A DNA stretch of 64,000 nucleotides from Pseudomonas sp. Tri1 (GCF_017968885.1 NZ_CP072913.1:3828001-3892000); one strand, 5' to 3'. Positions 52,221 to 61,682 are shown, counted from the stretch's first letter. Made by a program: numbers and translations. The notes: generated by a model from the sequence alone, not told the origin.

Positions 52221-53753
52221 CTACTTGAGCCCCAACCGCCGCGCCAGCTTATGCAGGTTGCTCGGATCAACCTCCAACAGCCGCGCCGCCCCGGCCCAGT
52301 TCTGCCCGCAACGCTCCAGGGCCTTGAGGATCGCCTGGCGCTGACAAGCATCGACCGCCTCACCCAAGGGCTGCAGCGGCGAATCGAGCGCTTGAAGGGG
52401 CGCCTGGAGCATTGCCTGCGCCGACGTTGCGTTGGCATTGACGTCCAGATCCAGCACCTGCGGTTCCAGGGTCATGATCAAGCTGCGACTGGCGCCGTGG
52501 CTCAGTTGCTTTAACGCCGCGCGACTGATCACGTGCTCCAGCTCCCGCACGTTGCCCGGCCAGGAGTACGCCAGCAGCGCCTGTTCGGCCGCCGGCGACA
52601 GGCGCAACCCACGCAGGCCCAGGCGCGTGCGGTTCAGTTCAAGAAAGTGTCCGGCCAACATCAACACGTCGTGGCCGCGTTCGCGCAACGGCGGGATCGG
52701 CACCGGGTAGACCGAGAGCCGGTGATACAGGTCGGCGCGAAACAGGCCGTCACGGATGCTGTCGGGCAAATGCCGGTTGGTGGCGGCGATGATCCGCACA
52801 TCGACGTGCAGCGGCTTGTCCGCCCCCAGGCGCTGGATCTCACCGTTTTGCAGGGTGCGCAGCAACTTGGCCTGCACACTCAACGGCAACTCGCCGACCT
52901 CATCGAGAAACAGCGTGCCGCCATTGGCCGCGTCGAAACGCCCGGCGCGGTCGGTGGTCGCGCCGGAAAACGCGCCTTTGACGTGACCGAACAACTCGCT
53001 TTCGGCCAGAGACTCCGGCAACGCCGCACAATTGACCTGGACCAACGGCTTGTGGCCACGCCGGGACAGGCGATGCAGGCGGCGGGCGAACAACTCCTTG
53101 CCGACACCGGTTTCCCCCAGCAACAGCACCGGCAACTCCGAATCGGCCAGTACGTCCAGCTCATTGAGCAACTGCTGCAGCCCCTCGCTGCGCCCGAGGA
53201 TCTCGCCCTCTTCGGCCGGCAGGCGCAGGTCCGCCGGATCACTGCGCGATGCCCGCAGGCTACGGTTTTCCTGCTCGAGTCGAGTGACCCGCACCGCCGC
53301 CTCGATCTGCAAGGTGCAGCGCTTGAGTTCCTCGCGGGCGCGGCTGTCGAAGGTGCCGGCGTGGAGCGCATCGAGGGTGATCGCGCCCCACAACCGGCCT
53401 TCCACATACAGGCTCACGCCCATGCAATCGTGCACCGGCAGCGGTTCGCCGACGTGGTTGTCGAGCAAGCCGTCATAAGGATCCGGCAAACGGCTGTCGG
53501 GCTCGAACCAAGTCGGTTCGCGCGAAGCCATGATCGCCGCCAGGCGCGGGTGCTGGGCGATCACGAAGCGACGGCCCAGCGCCTCGTGGACCAGCCCTAC
53601 GGTGGCCACGGGCCTGAGGCTGTCATCGTCCAGACGCAACAGGCCCACGGCGCCACTGTTGAAGTATTCGCGCAGGGTCTGCACCAGGCGCTGCAATCGC
53701 ACGGCATTGGGCAACTCGACGATCAGGTCGGCGGCCAGGCTTTCACGCAGCAT
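52221..53753 (-). CDS. norR: NO-responsive sigma-54 activator NorR
   Basis: A 510-aa bacterial enhancer-binding protein. It has an N-terminal GAF domain for the NO-sensing mononuclear iron, an AAA+ domain with Walker A LLLGETGVGKELFAR, the sigma-54 contact loop GHVKGAFSGATTDR and Walker B GGTLFLDEVGELP, and a Fis-type helix-turn-helix at the C-terminus (NWAGAARLLEVDPSNLHKLARRL). The sigma-54 loop is GAFSGA rather than the usual GAFTGA. Its start codon adjoins three GT-N7-AC sites shared with the divergent dnrN promoter. No flavohaemoglobin gene, a common NorR target, is nearby. Confidence 0.93.
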   Translation of the reverse strand: MLRESLAADLIVELPNAVRLQRLVQTLREYFNSGAVGLLRLDDDSLRPVATVGLVHEALGRRFVIAQHPRLAAIMASREPTWFEPDSRLPDPYDGLLDNHVGEPLPVHDCMGVSLYVEGRLWGAITLDALHAGTFDSRAREELKRCTLQIEAAVRVTRLEQENRSLRASRSDPADLRLPAEEGEILGRSEGLQQLLNELDVLADSELPVLLLGETGVGKELFARRLHRLSRRGHKPLVQVNCAALPESLAESELFGHVKGAFSGATTDRAGRFDAANGGTLFLDEVGELPLSVQAKLLRTLQNGEIQRLGADKPLHVDVRIIAATNRHLPDSIRDGLFRADLYHRLSVYPVPIPPLRERGHDVLMLAGHFLELNRTRLGLRGLRLSPAAEQALLAYSWPGNVRELEHVISRAALKQLSHGASRSLIMTLEPQVLDLDVNANATSAQAMLQAPLQALDSPLQPLGEAVDACQRQAILKALERCGQNWAGAARLLEVDPSNLHKLARRLGLK

Positions 53754-53754
53754 G

Positions 53755-53809
53755 GTAGTGATTACCCTCCAGGGTTCATTTGACCCATCGCAGCCAGGGT
53801 GACAATCAC
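53755..53809. promoter_or_regulatory. three NorR sites upstream of dnrN
   Basis: GT-N7-AC elements occur at 53755-53765 (GTAGTGATTAC), 53774-53784 (GTTCATTTGAC) and 53799-53809 (GTGACAATCAC), most with extra flanking G/C symmetry (GGGT...ACCC). Start-to-start spacings are 19 and 25 bp. Three such sites are required for NorR activation in E. coli norVW. The first lies next to the norR ATG, so autoregulation is likely. Confidence 0.85.
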
Positions 53810-53850
53810 CCTGGCAAAAATTTAATGCTTTATTTTCAGCAAGTTATATA

Positions 53851-53865
53851 TGGCACGCTGGCTGC
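53851..53865 (+). promoter_or_regulatory. sigma-54 promoter of dnrN
   Basis: TGGCACGCTGGCTGC has the invariant GG (53852-53853) and GC (53864-53865) ten bp apart, close to TGGCAC-N5-TTGC. It is 43 bp downstream of the third NorR site and about 45 bp before the dnrN ATG. Confidence 0.85.
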
Positions 53866-53910
53866 AAAGCTCGCTCATCTGTCCCTCCCCGGGATTCCAC
53901 CCAAGGAAAC

Positions 53911-54588
53911 ATGATGAGCCTCGATCTGCTGGAACAAAGCCTTGGCCAATTGGCCTGCGACATTCCCGGTGCCACGCGCACCTTCCATCATTACAACCTC
54001 GATTTCTGCTGCGGCGGGCAAAAGTCCTTGCGCGAAGCCGCGCTGGGCAAAGGCCTGAATCCGCTGCTGATCGCCGATGCCCTGCGCACACTGCAAGCCG
54101 CCGGCGAACTCGGCCATGACTGGCGCGACGAGCCCCAGGCCCTGCTGATCGCCCACATCCTGGAACGCTACCACGCCCGCCATCGCGAGCAACTGCCGGA
54201 ACTGATCCGCCTGGCCCGGCGCGTCGAGCAGGTCCACGGTTCGCGGCCCAACTGCCCGAATGGCCTGGCCGATCACCTGCAGGACATGTACCAGGAACTC
54301 GAAGGCCACATGCTCAAGGAAGAACAGGTGCTGTTCCCGATGCTGCAACAGGGCCTCGGCGAACGGGCCTCGGCACCGATCCAGGTACTGCGTTACGAAC
54401 ACGACCAGCACGGTGAAGCCCTGGAAACCATGCTAGCCCTGACCGACCAGATCACCCCGCCCGCCAACGCCTGCAACACCTGGCGCGCCCTGTATCGCGG
54501 GCTCGTGGAGTTTCGTGATGACCTGATGCAGCACATCCATCTGGAAAACAATGTGTTGTTCGTCAATGCGATGAAAACCGTTCGCTGA
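53911..54588 (+). CDS. dnrN: DnrN/YtfE-type di-iron Fe-S cluster repair protein (RIC)
   Basis: A 225-aa protein with an N-terminal DUF542 domain (ATRTFHHYNLDFCCGGQKSLREAAL, conserved CC) and a hemerythrin-like C-terminal domain. His/Glu iron ligands appear in ILERYHARHREQLPELI, HMLKEEQVLFPM, LRYEHDQHGEAL and HIHLENNVLF. RIC proteins restore Fe-S clusters damaged by NO. A sigma-54 promoter with three NorR sites lies upstream, so it should be induced by NO. AAGGAAAC precedes the MM start. Confidence 0.92.
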   Translation: MMSLDLLEQSLGQLACDIPGATRTFHHYNLDFCCGGQKSLREAALGKGLNPLLIADALRTLQAAGELGHDWRDEPQALLIAHILERYHARHREQLPELIRLARRVEQVHGSRPNCPNGLADHLQDMYQELEGHMLKEEQVLFPMLQQGLGERASAPIQVLRYEHDQHGEALETMLALTDQITPPANACNTWRALYRGLVEFRDDLMQHIHLENNVLFVNAMKTVR

Positions 54589-54611
54589 CCATCAAGCATT
54601 ACCTGCCCCCT

Positions 54612-54697
54612 GTGGGAGCGAGCTTGCTCGCGATGGCGGTGGACCAGAAAACTCAATACTGGCTGATCCGACGCTATCGCGAGCAAGCTCGCTCCAC
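54612..54697. repeat. REPIN downstream of dnrN
   Basis: Two inverted REPs (GTGGGAGCGAGCTTGCTCGC at 54612 and GCGAGCAAGCTCGCTCCAC ending at 54697). The right unit lacks one C of the usual CTCCCAC, so the pair is imperfect. It fills most of the gap to the convergent nnrS-linked gene. Confidence 0.85.
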
Positions 54698-54764
54698 AGG
54701 GGACTGATGGTGTTCAAGCTATTTGGCCCCCCCTTGAATCAAGTGTTGGCCTTCACCCTCTTGC

Positions 54765-55205
54765 TTAAAACTGCCAATAGAACATCGCCTTGGCCAACAC
54801 CACGATCAGCAGCATGTGCCCCAGGATACTGCGGCGCAGCCAGCAGGCTCGGCCTGGGGTCAGCCGACCGCTCTTGAGCCAGTACGCCAGCCACAAGTAG
54901 TGACCGATGATGCTCAAGGCCAGGAGGATTTTCAGGCTCAGTAGCAGGCCGAAGCTGCTGCTCAACGGTTGGCTCAGTGCACTTCGGTGCTGCCACGCCA
55001 GGCCCAGGCCGGCGCCGTACAGCAACACCACGACACCGTGCAGCACATGCCGCGAGCGCTTGGCGATCGCCTGGTCGGCGGCGTCCTTGACACCTTGGGC
55101 CAGGGGTCGACGGGCGGCATGCCAGATAAAAACCTCGAAAAACAACGTGCCGATAAAGGCGATGGCCGCCAACAGGTGCGTGACCAGCAAGACCCCATAC
55201 ATCAT
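54765..55205 (-). CDS. four-helix inner-membrane protein downstream of nnrS (CopD-like)
   Basis: A 146-aa protein with about four hydrophobic helices (VTHLLAAIAFIGTLFFEVFIWHA, VLHGVVVLLYGAGLGLAW, ILLALSIIGHYLWLAYWL, GHMLLIVVLAKAMFY). Each helix carries a His, a pattern shared with CopD-like haem or copper membrane proteins. It lies 22 bp after nnrS on the same strand, so it probably works with NnrS during NO stress. No specific function is known. Confidence 0.72.
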   Translation of the reverse strand: MMYGVLLVTHLLAAIAFIGTLFFEVFIWHAARRPLAQGVKDAADQAIAKRSRHVLHGVVVLLYGAGLGLAWQHRSALSQPLSSSFGLLLSLKILLALSIIGHYLWLAYWLKSGRLTPGRACWLRRSILGHMLLIVVLAKAMFYWQF

Positions 55206-55227
55206 CGACTACCTCCGCGCAGGCGAC

Positions 55228-56418
55228 TCATCCCGGATGCCCATCCACCCGGGTCTGCAACAGCATCGGGCCATAACGCCAGGCGTAGAGGCCGAACGCC
55301 AACGTCCAGCACAACCCCGCCAACCACAGCCCGGCCAACGGGAATACCAGCACCAGCAGCACACGGCTCACACACGCCAGGTTCAACAGGATGAAGGCCA
55401 GGGTCATGCCCGCTGGTGGCTCAAGGGGGCGCCCGGTATGACCCAGGCTAACGCGGGCGATCATCGCCAGGATCAGCCCGGCCATGGCACCGATGGTCAG
55501 GCCATGCACCGCCAGGCTCGGATTCACCGGCACACCGAAGTGCCACAGCGCCATGCCCAGGCAGGCCACCGCCAGCCAAGCGTAGGCCAGGTGCAACGAC
55601 CACAGCAGCGGCACCCGCCACAAGTCTCGATCATGCCAACGCACCAGCCGAATCCCGTGCCCCACCGCCAGCGCGGCGAACAACAGGCCCACCCAGGCAC
55701 TGGCCACCAGCGCCGGACCGAAGGCATACAGCAACGCCACCAGCGCCGAACCCGCCAGCAACAGACGATCGAGCCACGGCCATGGCGCGACGCCCTCGAC
55801 CCGCCCGAGGCCGCGCTGGGTAAAGAACGGAATCACCCGTCCGCCGATCAACCCCATCATCGCCGCCACCAACCACAAGCCGGTGAGCACGCTTTGGCGT
55901 TGCAAGCCCTCGTTGTGCTGGAGCAGGCCGTACACAGACAACCCATCAGCGGCGGCCAATAGCAGCAATACCAGCACGATCGGGTAATTGCGCTTCTGCC
56001 GCACGCGCCACAACGTCATGCCCATCAACACCGCGACCGCCAGGGCGAACCCCAGCTCCAGCACCGTCAGCACAGGCCAGGGTGCATCGACCAACCAGGC
56101 CAATCGTGCGCCGAGCCACACCACAGCCAGCGCAGCCAAGCGCTTGCCGCTGAGCCCCGGGGTACCCGTCCAGGTCTGCACCGCCGTCAGCAGGAAGCCG
56201 GCGATAATCGCCAGGCCGAAACCAAACAACAGTTCATGACGGTGCCAGGCCAACCAGCCGCCAGCCGGCTGCCAGGCCGACAACCGCCCGGTGAACGCCG
56301 CGAGCCATAGGGGGATGGCCAACAGCGCCAACACGCAACCGGCCAAAAAGAACGGCCGGAACGCCAGGCGCCACAGCGGCAGAATGGCCATGGCCTTGCG
56401 ACGATCAAGCACTTGCAT
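55228..56418 (-). CDS. nnrS: NnrS family haem-copper membrane protein
   Basis: A 396-aa protein with about twelve hydrophobic helices and His residues characteristic of NnrS (GGWLAWHRHELLFGFGLAIIAGFLLTAVQTWTG, GLIGGRVIPFFTQRGLG, LAVHGLTIGAMAGLILAMIARVSLGHTGR). NnrS proteins bind haem and copper and protect against NO-driven iron starvation. Length equals the P. stutzeri Orf396 homologue as I recall. GAGGAG precedes the ATG. A degenerate ANR/DNR box lies about 100 bp upstream. Confidence 0.9.
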   Translation of the reverse strand: MQVLDRRKAMAILPLWRLAFRPFFLAGCVLALLAIPLWLAAFTGRLSAWQPAGGWLAWHRHELLFGFGLAIIAGFLLTAVQTWTGTPGLSGKRLAALAVVWLGARLAWLVDAPWPVLTVLELGFALAVAVLMGMTLWRVRQKRNYPIVLVLLLLAAADGLSVYGLLQHNEGLQRQSVLTGLWLVAAMMGLIGGRVIPFFTQRGLGRVEGVAPWPWLDRLLLAGSALVALLYAFGPALVASAWVGLLFAALAVGHGIRLVRWHDRDLWRVPLLWSLHLAYAWLAVACLGMALWHFGVPVNPSLAVHGLTIGAMAGLILAMIARVSLGHTGRPLEPPAGMTLAFILLNLACVSRVLLVLVFPLAGLWLAGLCWTLAFGLYAWRYGPMLLQTRVDGHPG

Positions 56419-56509
56419 ACACCACTCCTCAGCCTCACCCGGGATCTGGCCCGCCAGCGAGGTACGACAAATCAGGGTTCGAATGATCGGTTATCGACGC
56501 CGGCAGGCC

Positions 56510-56523
56510 TTGTCTCAGATCAA
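56510..56523. promoter_or_regulatory. weak ANR/DNR-like box upstream of nnrS
   Basis: TTGTCTCAGATCAA has one perfect half (ATCAA) and a 3/5 half (TTGTC). It is about 98 bp upstream of nnrS, farther than the other boxes of the window. Only a candidate. Confidence 0.4.
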
Positions 56524-56616
56524 GCCCGCCCATCGGCAACCTCCCGTCTCGAACAGGTACTTGCAAGGGGCTTGCCGAACACAGTCGAGCCTCTCAATAA
56601 AATGCCGTCCCTGCCT

Positions 56617-56704
56617 GTGGGAGCGAGCTTGCTCGCGATAGCGCTGGGTCAGTGGGTATTGATGTTGGGTGTACCACCGTCATCGCGAGCAAGCCCGCTC
56701 CCAC
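56617..56704. repeat. REPIN between nnrS and the dnr promoter
   Basis: Two inverted REPs (56617-56641 and 56679-56703), the right one with GCCCGCTCCCAC in place of GCTCGCTCCCAC. It ends 20 bp before the first NorR site. Confidence 0.85.
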
Positions 56705-56723
56705 CAAGACTGTAGCTCAAAGG

Positions 56724-56779
56724 GTATTTATTACCCTTTCGTGGTTGTTTTGACCCTATTGCGACAGGGTCATTTATAC
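56724..56779. promoter_or_regulatory. three NorR sites upstream of the dnr operon
   Basis: GT-N7-AC elements occur at 56724-56734 (inside AAAGGGTATTTATTACCCTTT, a perfect palindrome), 56744-56754 (GTTGTTTTGAC) and 56769-56779 (inside GGGTCATTTATACCC). Start-to-start spacings are 20 and 25 bp, almost identical to the dnrN promoter. The repeated architecture makes NorR binding very likely. Confidence 0.85.
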
Positions 56780-56821
56780 CCACCCCCGCAGTATCTCCCC
56801 ACGAATCAATGCCCACAGGCA

Positions 56822-56836
56822 TGGCCCGTCTCTTGC
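56822..56836 (+). promoter_or_regulatory. sigma-54 promoter of the dnr operon
   Basis: TGGCCCGTCTCTTGC carries GG (56823-56824) and GC (56835-56836) ten bp apart with a perfect TTGC. It lies 44 bp downstream of the third NorR site and 37 bp before a 29-codon ORF that leads into dnr. Confidence 0.83.
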
Positions 56837-56872
56837 TCAGGCACGGCATAGACTTTCTGCCAGGGGTTCTCC

Positions 56873-56962
56873 ATGAAACACGTCGTTTTGCCTCTCACTT
56901 GGTTCGTTGTGCTCGCCTGCATCGTCGCGCTCGCCAGCGGCTTATCCCTGAGCCTGGTCTGA
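56873..56962 (+). CDS. 29-aa single-helix membrane micro-ORF ahead of dnr
   Basis: An ATG at 56873 opens 29 codons starting MKHVVLPLTWFVVLACIVAL, almost wholly hydrophobic after Lys2-His3, predicted as one membrane helix. AGGGG lies 8 nt before the ATG. It sits just downstream of the sigma-54 promoter and 37 bp before dnr, so it would be first in the transcript. It could be a membrane microprotein or a leader affecting dnr translation. I know no characterised homologue. Confidence 0.55.
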   Translation: MKHVVLPLTWFVVLACIVALASGLSLSLV

Positions 56963-56999
56963 AACCGTTTACTTTCTTGCCTATAAAAGGATTCATGCC

Positions 57000-57683
57000 A
57001 TGGTGCTCCATCGTGTCCATCACCAGATTCTGCGCAGCCATCACCTGTTCGAGCCGTTGAACGAAGAACAGCTCGACGAACTGATGAGCACCAGCCAATT
57101 GCTGAATATCGACAAGGGCGATCCGCTGTTCCGCCAGGGAGAACCGGCGCAGGCGTTTTACTTCGTGATTTCCGGAGCGGTGAAAATCTACCGGCTGACC
57201 CCGGACGGCCAGGAAAAAGTCTTCGAGGTGATCGGCGAGCGCCAGACCTTCGCCGAAGCCATGATGCTGATGGACACGCCCAACTACGTGGCCTCGGCCG
57301 AAGCCGTCGGCCCGACCCAGTTGTATCGCCTGTCCAACGCCACGTACATGCGCCTGTTGCACAGCAACAGCCGGTTGACCTTTGCCCTGCTCGGCAAGCT
57401 CTGCGTACGCCTGCACCAGCGGGTCAACGAGATTGAAACCCTGTCGCTGAAAAATGCCACCCACCGGGTGGTGCGCTACCTGCTGACGCAACTGGTGCGC
57501 CTGCAAACCGTGGACAGTCAGTTCGAACTGCCAATGGCCAAGCAGTTGATCGCCGGGCACCTGTCGATCCAGCCGGAAACCTTCTCGCGGATCATCCGAC
57601 GCCTGATCGACGAAAAGATCATCACCCAGGACGGTCGCCAGATCGCCATTCTCGATCGCCTGCGCCTGGAGCAATTCGAATGA
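57000..57683 (+). CDS. dnr: denitrification regulator Dnr (Crp/Fnr family)
   Basis: A 227-aa regulator close to P. aeruginosa Dnr. It shares LRSHHLFEPLNEEQLDEL, FRQGEPAQAFYFVISGAVKIYRLTPDGQEKVFEV, FAEAMMLMDTPNYVASAEAV and the winged helix AKQLIAGHLSIQPETFSRIIRRL. Dnr binds haem, senses NO and activates nir, nor and nos promoters at TTGAT-type boxes. Four such boxes with good matches occur in this window. Its own promoter here looks NorR- and sigma-54-dependent. Overlaps the following zinc-ribbon gene by 4 bp. Confidence 0.92.
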   Translation: MVLHRVHHQILRSHHLFEPLNEEQLDELMSTSQLLNIDKGDPLFRQGEPAQAFYFVISGAVKIYRLTPDGQEKVFEVIGERQTFAEAMMLMDTPNYVASAEAVGPTQLYRLSNATYMRLLHSNSRLTFALLGKLCVRLHQRVNEIETLSLKNATHRVVRYLLTQLVRLQTVDSQFELPMAKQLIAGHLSIQPETFSRIIRRLIDEKIITQDGRQIAILDRLRLEQFE

Positions 57684-57880
57684 GCGCACAGTCCATCTGC
57701 CTGTATTGCCAACACGCCAACCCTGCCGAGGAAAACGAATGTCGCCAGTGCGGCATGCCCCTGCCGGCCGACGCTGCCTTGGCCGACGAGCGTCGGCTGC
57801 GGCGCTTCGGTTGGTTCTGTGTGGGGCTGACGATCTTCTGCATCGGCATGTTCTTCTGGCTGCCCCGCGACATCGTCTGA
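57680..57880 (+). CDS. DnrP-like small zinc-ribbon membrane protein
   Basis: A 66-aa protein with an N-terminal zinc ribbon (CLYCQHANPAEENECRQCGMPL, two CxxC pairs) and a C-terminal membrane helix (FGWFCVGLTIFCIGMFFWL). It overlaps the dnr stop (ATGA), implying coupled expression. Proteins named DnrP occupy this place in some pseudomonads; the role is unknown. It ends 4 bp before the convergent norD stop. Confidence 0.72.
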   Translation: MSAQSICLYCQHANPAEENECRQCGMPLPADAALADERRLRRFGWFCVGLTIFCIGMFFWLPRDIV

Positions 57881-57884
57881 ACCC

Positions 57885-59723
57885 TCAATCCTGCGTCAGC
57901 TGCCGGTACAACTGCGGCAGCCGCAGCGGCAATTGTTCGGGCTGGCGAATCAAGGTGTAGCCGTTGGCCCCGAACATGTACGGCAAGTAATCCCCCGCTT
58001 CGCGATCGATGGTGATACAGAACGGCGTCAACCCCTGGCGCCGCGCCTCGATCACCGCCTGGCGGGTGTCCTCCACACCGTAGCGCCCTTCGTAGAGATC
58101 CAGGTCATTGGGCTTGCCGTCACTGAGCAGCAACAATAATTTGCGCCGCCGTTTGCAGCCCTCCAGCCGTTGCGTGGCCTGGCGGATCGCCGCCCCCATA
58201 CGCGTGTAGTAACCGGGCTTGAGTCCCTGGATACGTCCGCGAGTGTGATCGTCGTAACGCTGATTGAAAGCTTTGAGTTCATGCATGCGCACCTGCTGGC
58301 GGCGCAGGGAAGAGAACCCGTACAGGGCGAAATCGTCCCCCAGCACCGACAGGGTTTCGCCAAACAGCAACAGGCTATCGCGTATGACATCGATTACCCG
58401 GTGTTCGTCATTGAGGTGGGCATCGGTGGACATCGACAGGTCCGCCAGCAGCAGGCAGGCCAGGTCGCGACGGGTCTGGCGTTGTTCCAGGAACAAGCCG
58501 CGCTCGCTGCATTGGCCGTGCTGGCGCTCGACGTGAAAATCCAGCCAGGCTTGCAGGTCCAGTTCCGAGCCCTGGGTTTGCTGGCGCAGCCATTGCCGAT
58601 CGTTACGCAGGTGTTCGAATTGACGACGCAAGCGCTGGGCCGAGGGGCGCAAGCGCAAAGGCAGCGGCTGTGGCTCGCAGTCCCGGGGGATGAAGGTTTG
58701 TACGCTGACGAAATCATCCTGCAGCCGTTGCTTGCGGTAGTCCCATTCGGGCAGGCGAATGCCCTCGCCCAAGGGGATGTCATCCACATCGGCCGGCGGC
58801 AGGTCCAAGTGCAGTTTCAGGCCGCCCCCCTTGCGCAAGCGGGTGCGCGAAAGGGTCAATTGGTCAAGGTCTTCAGCCACCCGAGCGGCGTCCGGGTCTT
58901 CGCTGTCGTCCGCCCAGCGATCCAGGTCCACATGTTCGGTCCAACTGAACAGGTTCTCCAGGCGCACGATCAGCAGCCCACCGTCACGACTGGTTTCATC
59001 GATGCGCTCGGCGCGCTTGCGACCGCCCTGCTGCTCACCCGGCGGTGTCGCCAGGTATTGCTCGGACTCTTCGAGGTTGGCGGCCTGGGGATTGGCCAGG
59101 TGTTGGGGTGGGTAAAGCCACAGCGGCAACGGCCAGGCCGCCCGCTCGCTACGGGGAAAATGTTCGACGCTGCCCGGTTCGCGCAAGGCTTGGCACAGCG
59201 CACGCTCCAGGGTGGCTTCGGCCGGGTTGAGTGTGGCCGGATCAGGGCGCAGGGACAGGTGCGCATCCACCAGGCGTCGGTAGCGAGGGCGCAGTGCCGG
59301 GTAGCGCTGCAACACTGCCTGGGTCCAGCGTTGATTGTCACGCCCCCAGTGACGCATTGGCCCCGATTGCGCGGCCAGCAACGCGAGCCAGCGATACAGT
59401 TCCTCGTTCAATTCGGTATCGGGAAACGCTGCCAGGCTCGCGGGCAAACGCAGGTTGTCGCCATCGCAGCAGGCCAGGGGCACTTGCTTGCAGGTGCCGG
59501 CGATCTGCTGCAACAGGTTGCGACGTAGCAACAGATCACGGTCGCTGACCGCTTCCACCCCCAGATGACGAGCGCCGCCGGTGGCGCGAAACAGCACCTG
59601 CAGCGCGCGTTGCCGGGGGATCAGCTCGACCCGTGCCTCAGGAAAATCGACACTGGCACGGCGGGTAATGAAACGGTGCCAGACACTGCCGACCCATTCT
59701 TCCAGCTCTAGGGTGAAGGCCAT
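57885..59723 (-). CDS. norD: NO reductase activation protein NorD
   Basis: A 612-aa protein whose C-terminal von Willebrand A domain has the MIDAS motif LLADLSMSTD (DxSxS) and later LSDGKPNDLD. The N-terminal starts MAFTLELEEWVGSVWHR. NorD works with the NirQ/NorQ AAA+ protein to insert metals into or activate NorCB. It is 87 bp downstream of norB with a hairpin in between. Confidence 0.9.
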   Translation of the reverse strand: MAFTLELEEWVGSVWHRFITRRASVDFPEARVELIPRQRALQVLFRATGGARHLGVEAVSDRDLLLRRNLLQQIAGTCKQVPLACCDGDNLRLPASLAAFPDTELNEELYRWLALLAAQSGPMRHWGRDNQRWTQAVLQRYPALRPRYRRLVDAHLSLRPDPATLNPAEATLERALCQALREPGSVEHFPRSERAAWPLPLWLYPPQHLANPQAANLEESEQYLATPPGEQQGGRKRAERIDETSRDGGLLIVRLENLFSWTEHVDLDRWADDSEDPDAARVAEDLDQLTLSRTRLRKGGGLKLHLDLPPADVDDIPLGEGIRLPEWDYRKQRLQDDFVSVQTFIPRDCEPQPLPLRLRPSAQRLRRQFEHLRNDRQWLRQQTQGSELDLQAWLDFHVERQHGQCSERGLFLEQRQTRRDLACLLLADLSMSTDAHLNDEHRVIDVIRDSLLLFGETLSVLGDDFALYGFSSLRRQQVRMHELKAFNQRYDDHTRGRIQGLKPGYYTRMGAAIRQATQRLEGCKRRRKLLLLLSDGKPNDLDLYEGRYGVEDTRQAVIEARRQGLTPFCITIDREAGDYLPYMFGANGYTLIRQPEQLPLRLPQLYRQLTQD

Positions 59724-59752
59724 GGTTATCTTCCTCCCAAACCGAGCCCAGT

Positions 59753-59780
59753 GTGGTGAGGGGATAAATCCCCTCGCCAC
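59753..59780. terminator. hairpin between norB and norD
   Basis: GTGGTGAGGGGA and TCCCCTCGCCAC form a 12-bp stem (one G-T pair) with a 4-nt loop. It resembles a common Pseudomonas intergenic hairpin. No U-tract follows, so partial attenuation or 3' end protection of norCB mRNA is more likely than full termination. Confidence 0.5.
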
Positions 59781-59810
59781 AAATGAGTCCGGCTCAGCTG
59801 TTGTGGTGAG

Positions 59811-61241
<1,431 letters not shown>

Positions 61242-61682
61242 TCAGCCCTCCTTGTTTGGCGGCCAGCCATTGGTATTGATTTTCGAGCTCCACTTGAGGA
61301 ACTCGGCGATGTCGTCGACCTCCTGCTCACTCAGGTTGAACTGCGGCATGGCCCGACGACCCGGAACGTTCAGCGGCTGCATTTTCATCCAGGCCTGCAG
61401 GAACGGCTTGAAGGCCTCCTCGCCACCGCGCCGGTTGACCACATTGCCCAGCTCCGGCGCAAAGTACGCACCCTCGCCCAGCAGGGTATGGCAGCCGATG
61501 CAGTTGTTGCGCTCCCAGACGCCCTTGCCGCGTATCACCGATTCGGTCAATTGCGCCTGGTTGCTACGCTCGGGAAAGGTCTGTTCCGTGTGGTAGGTCA
61601 GGGCCAGGAATATCAGGAAGAAGAACACGCTTCCCCCGAAGTAAATATTCCTGGCCATGCCTTTGGTGAAGGTATCTGACAT
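61242..61682 (-). CDS. norC: nitric oxide reductase cytochrome c subunit NorC
   Basis: A 146-aa membrane-anchored c-type cytochrome. One N-terminal helix (IYFGGSVFFFLIFLALTY) precedes the haem motif NNCIGCHTLLGEGAYFAPEL; the axial Met is in GRRAMPQFNLSEQEVDDIAEFL. It feeds electrons to NorB. The ATG at 61682 is set by homology. A perfect DNR box lies 58-71 bp upstream. Confidence 0.95.
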   Translation of the reverse strand: MSDTFTKGMARNIYFGGSVFFFLIFLALTYHTEQTFPERSNQAQLTESVIRGKGVWERNNCIGCHTLLGEGAYFAPELGNVVNRRGGEEAFKPFLQAWMKMQPLNVPGRRAMPQFNLSEQEVDDIAEFLKWSSKINTNGWPPNKEG

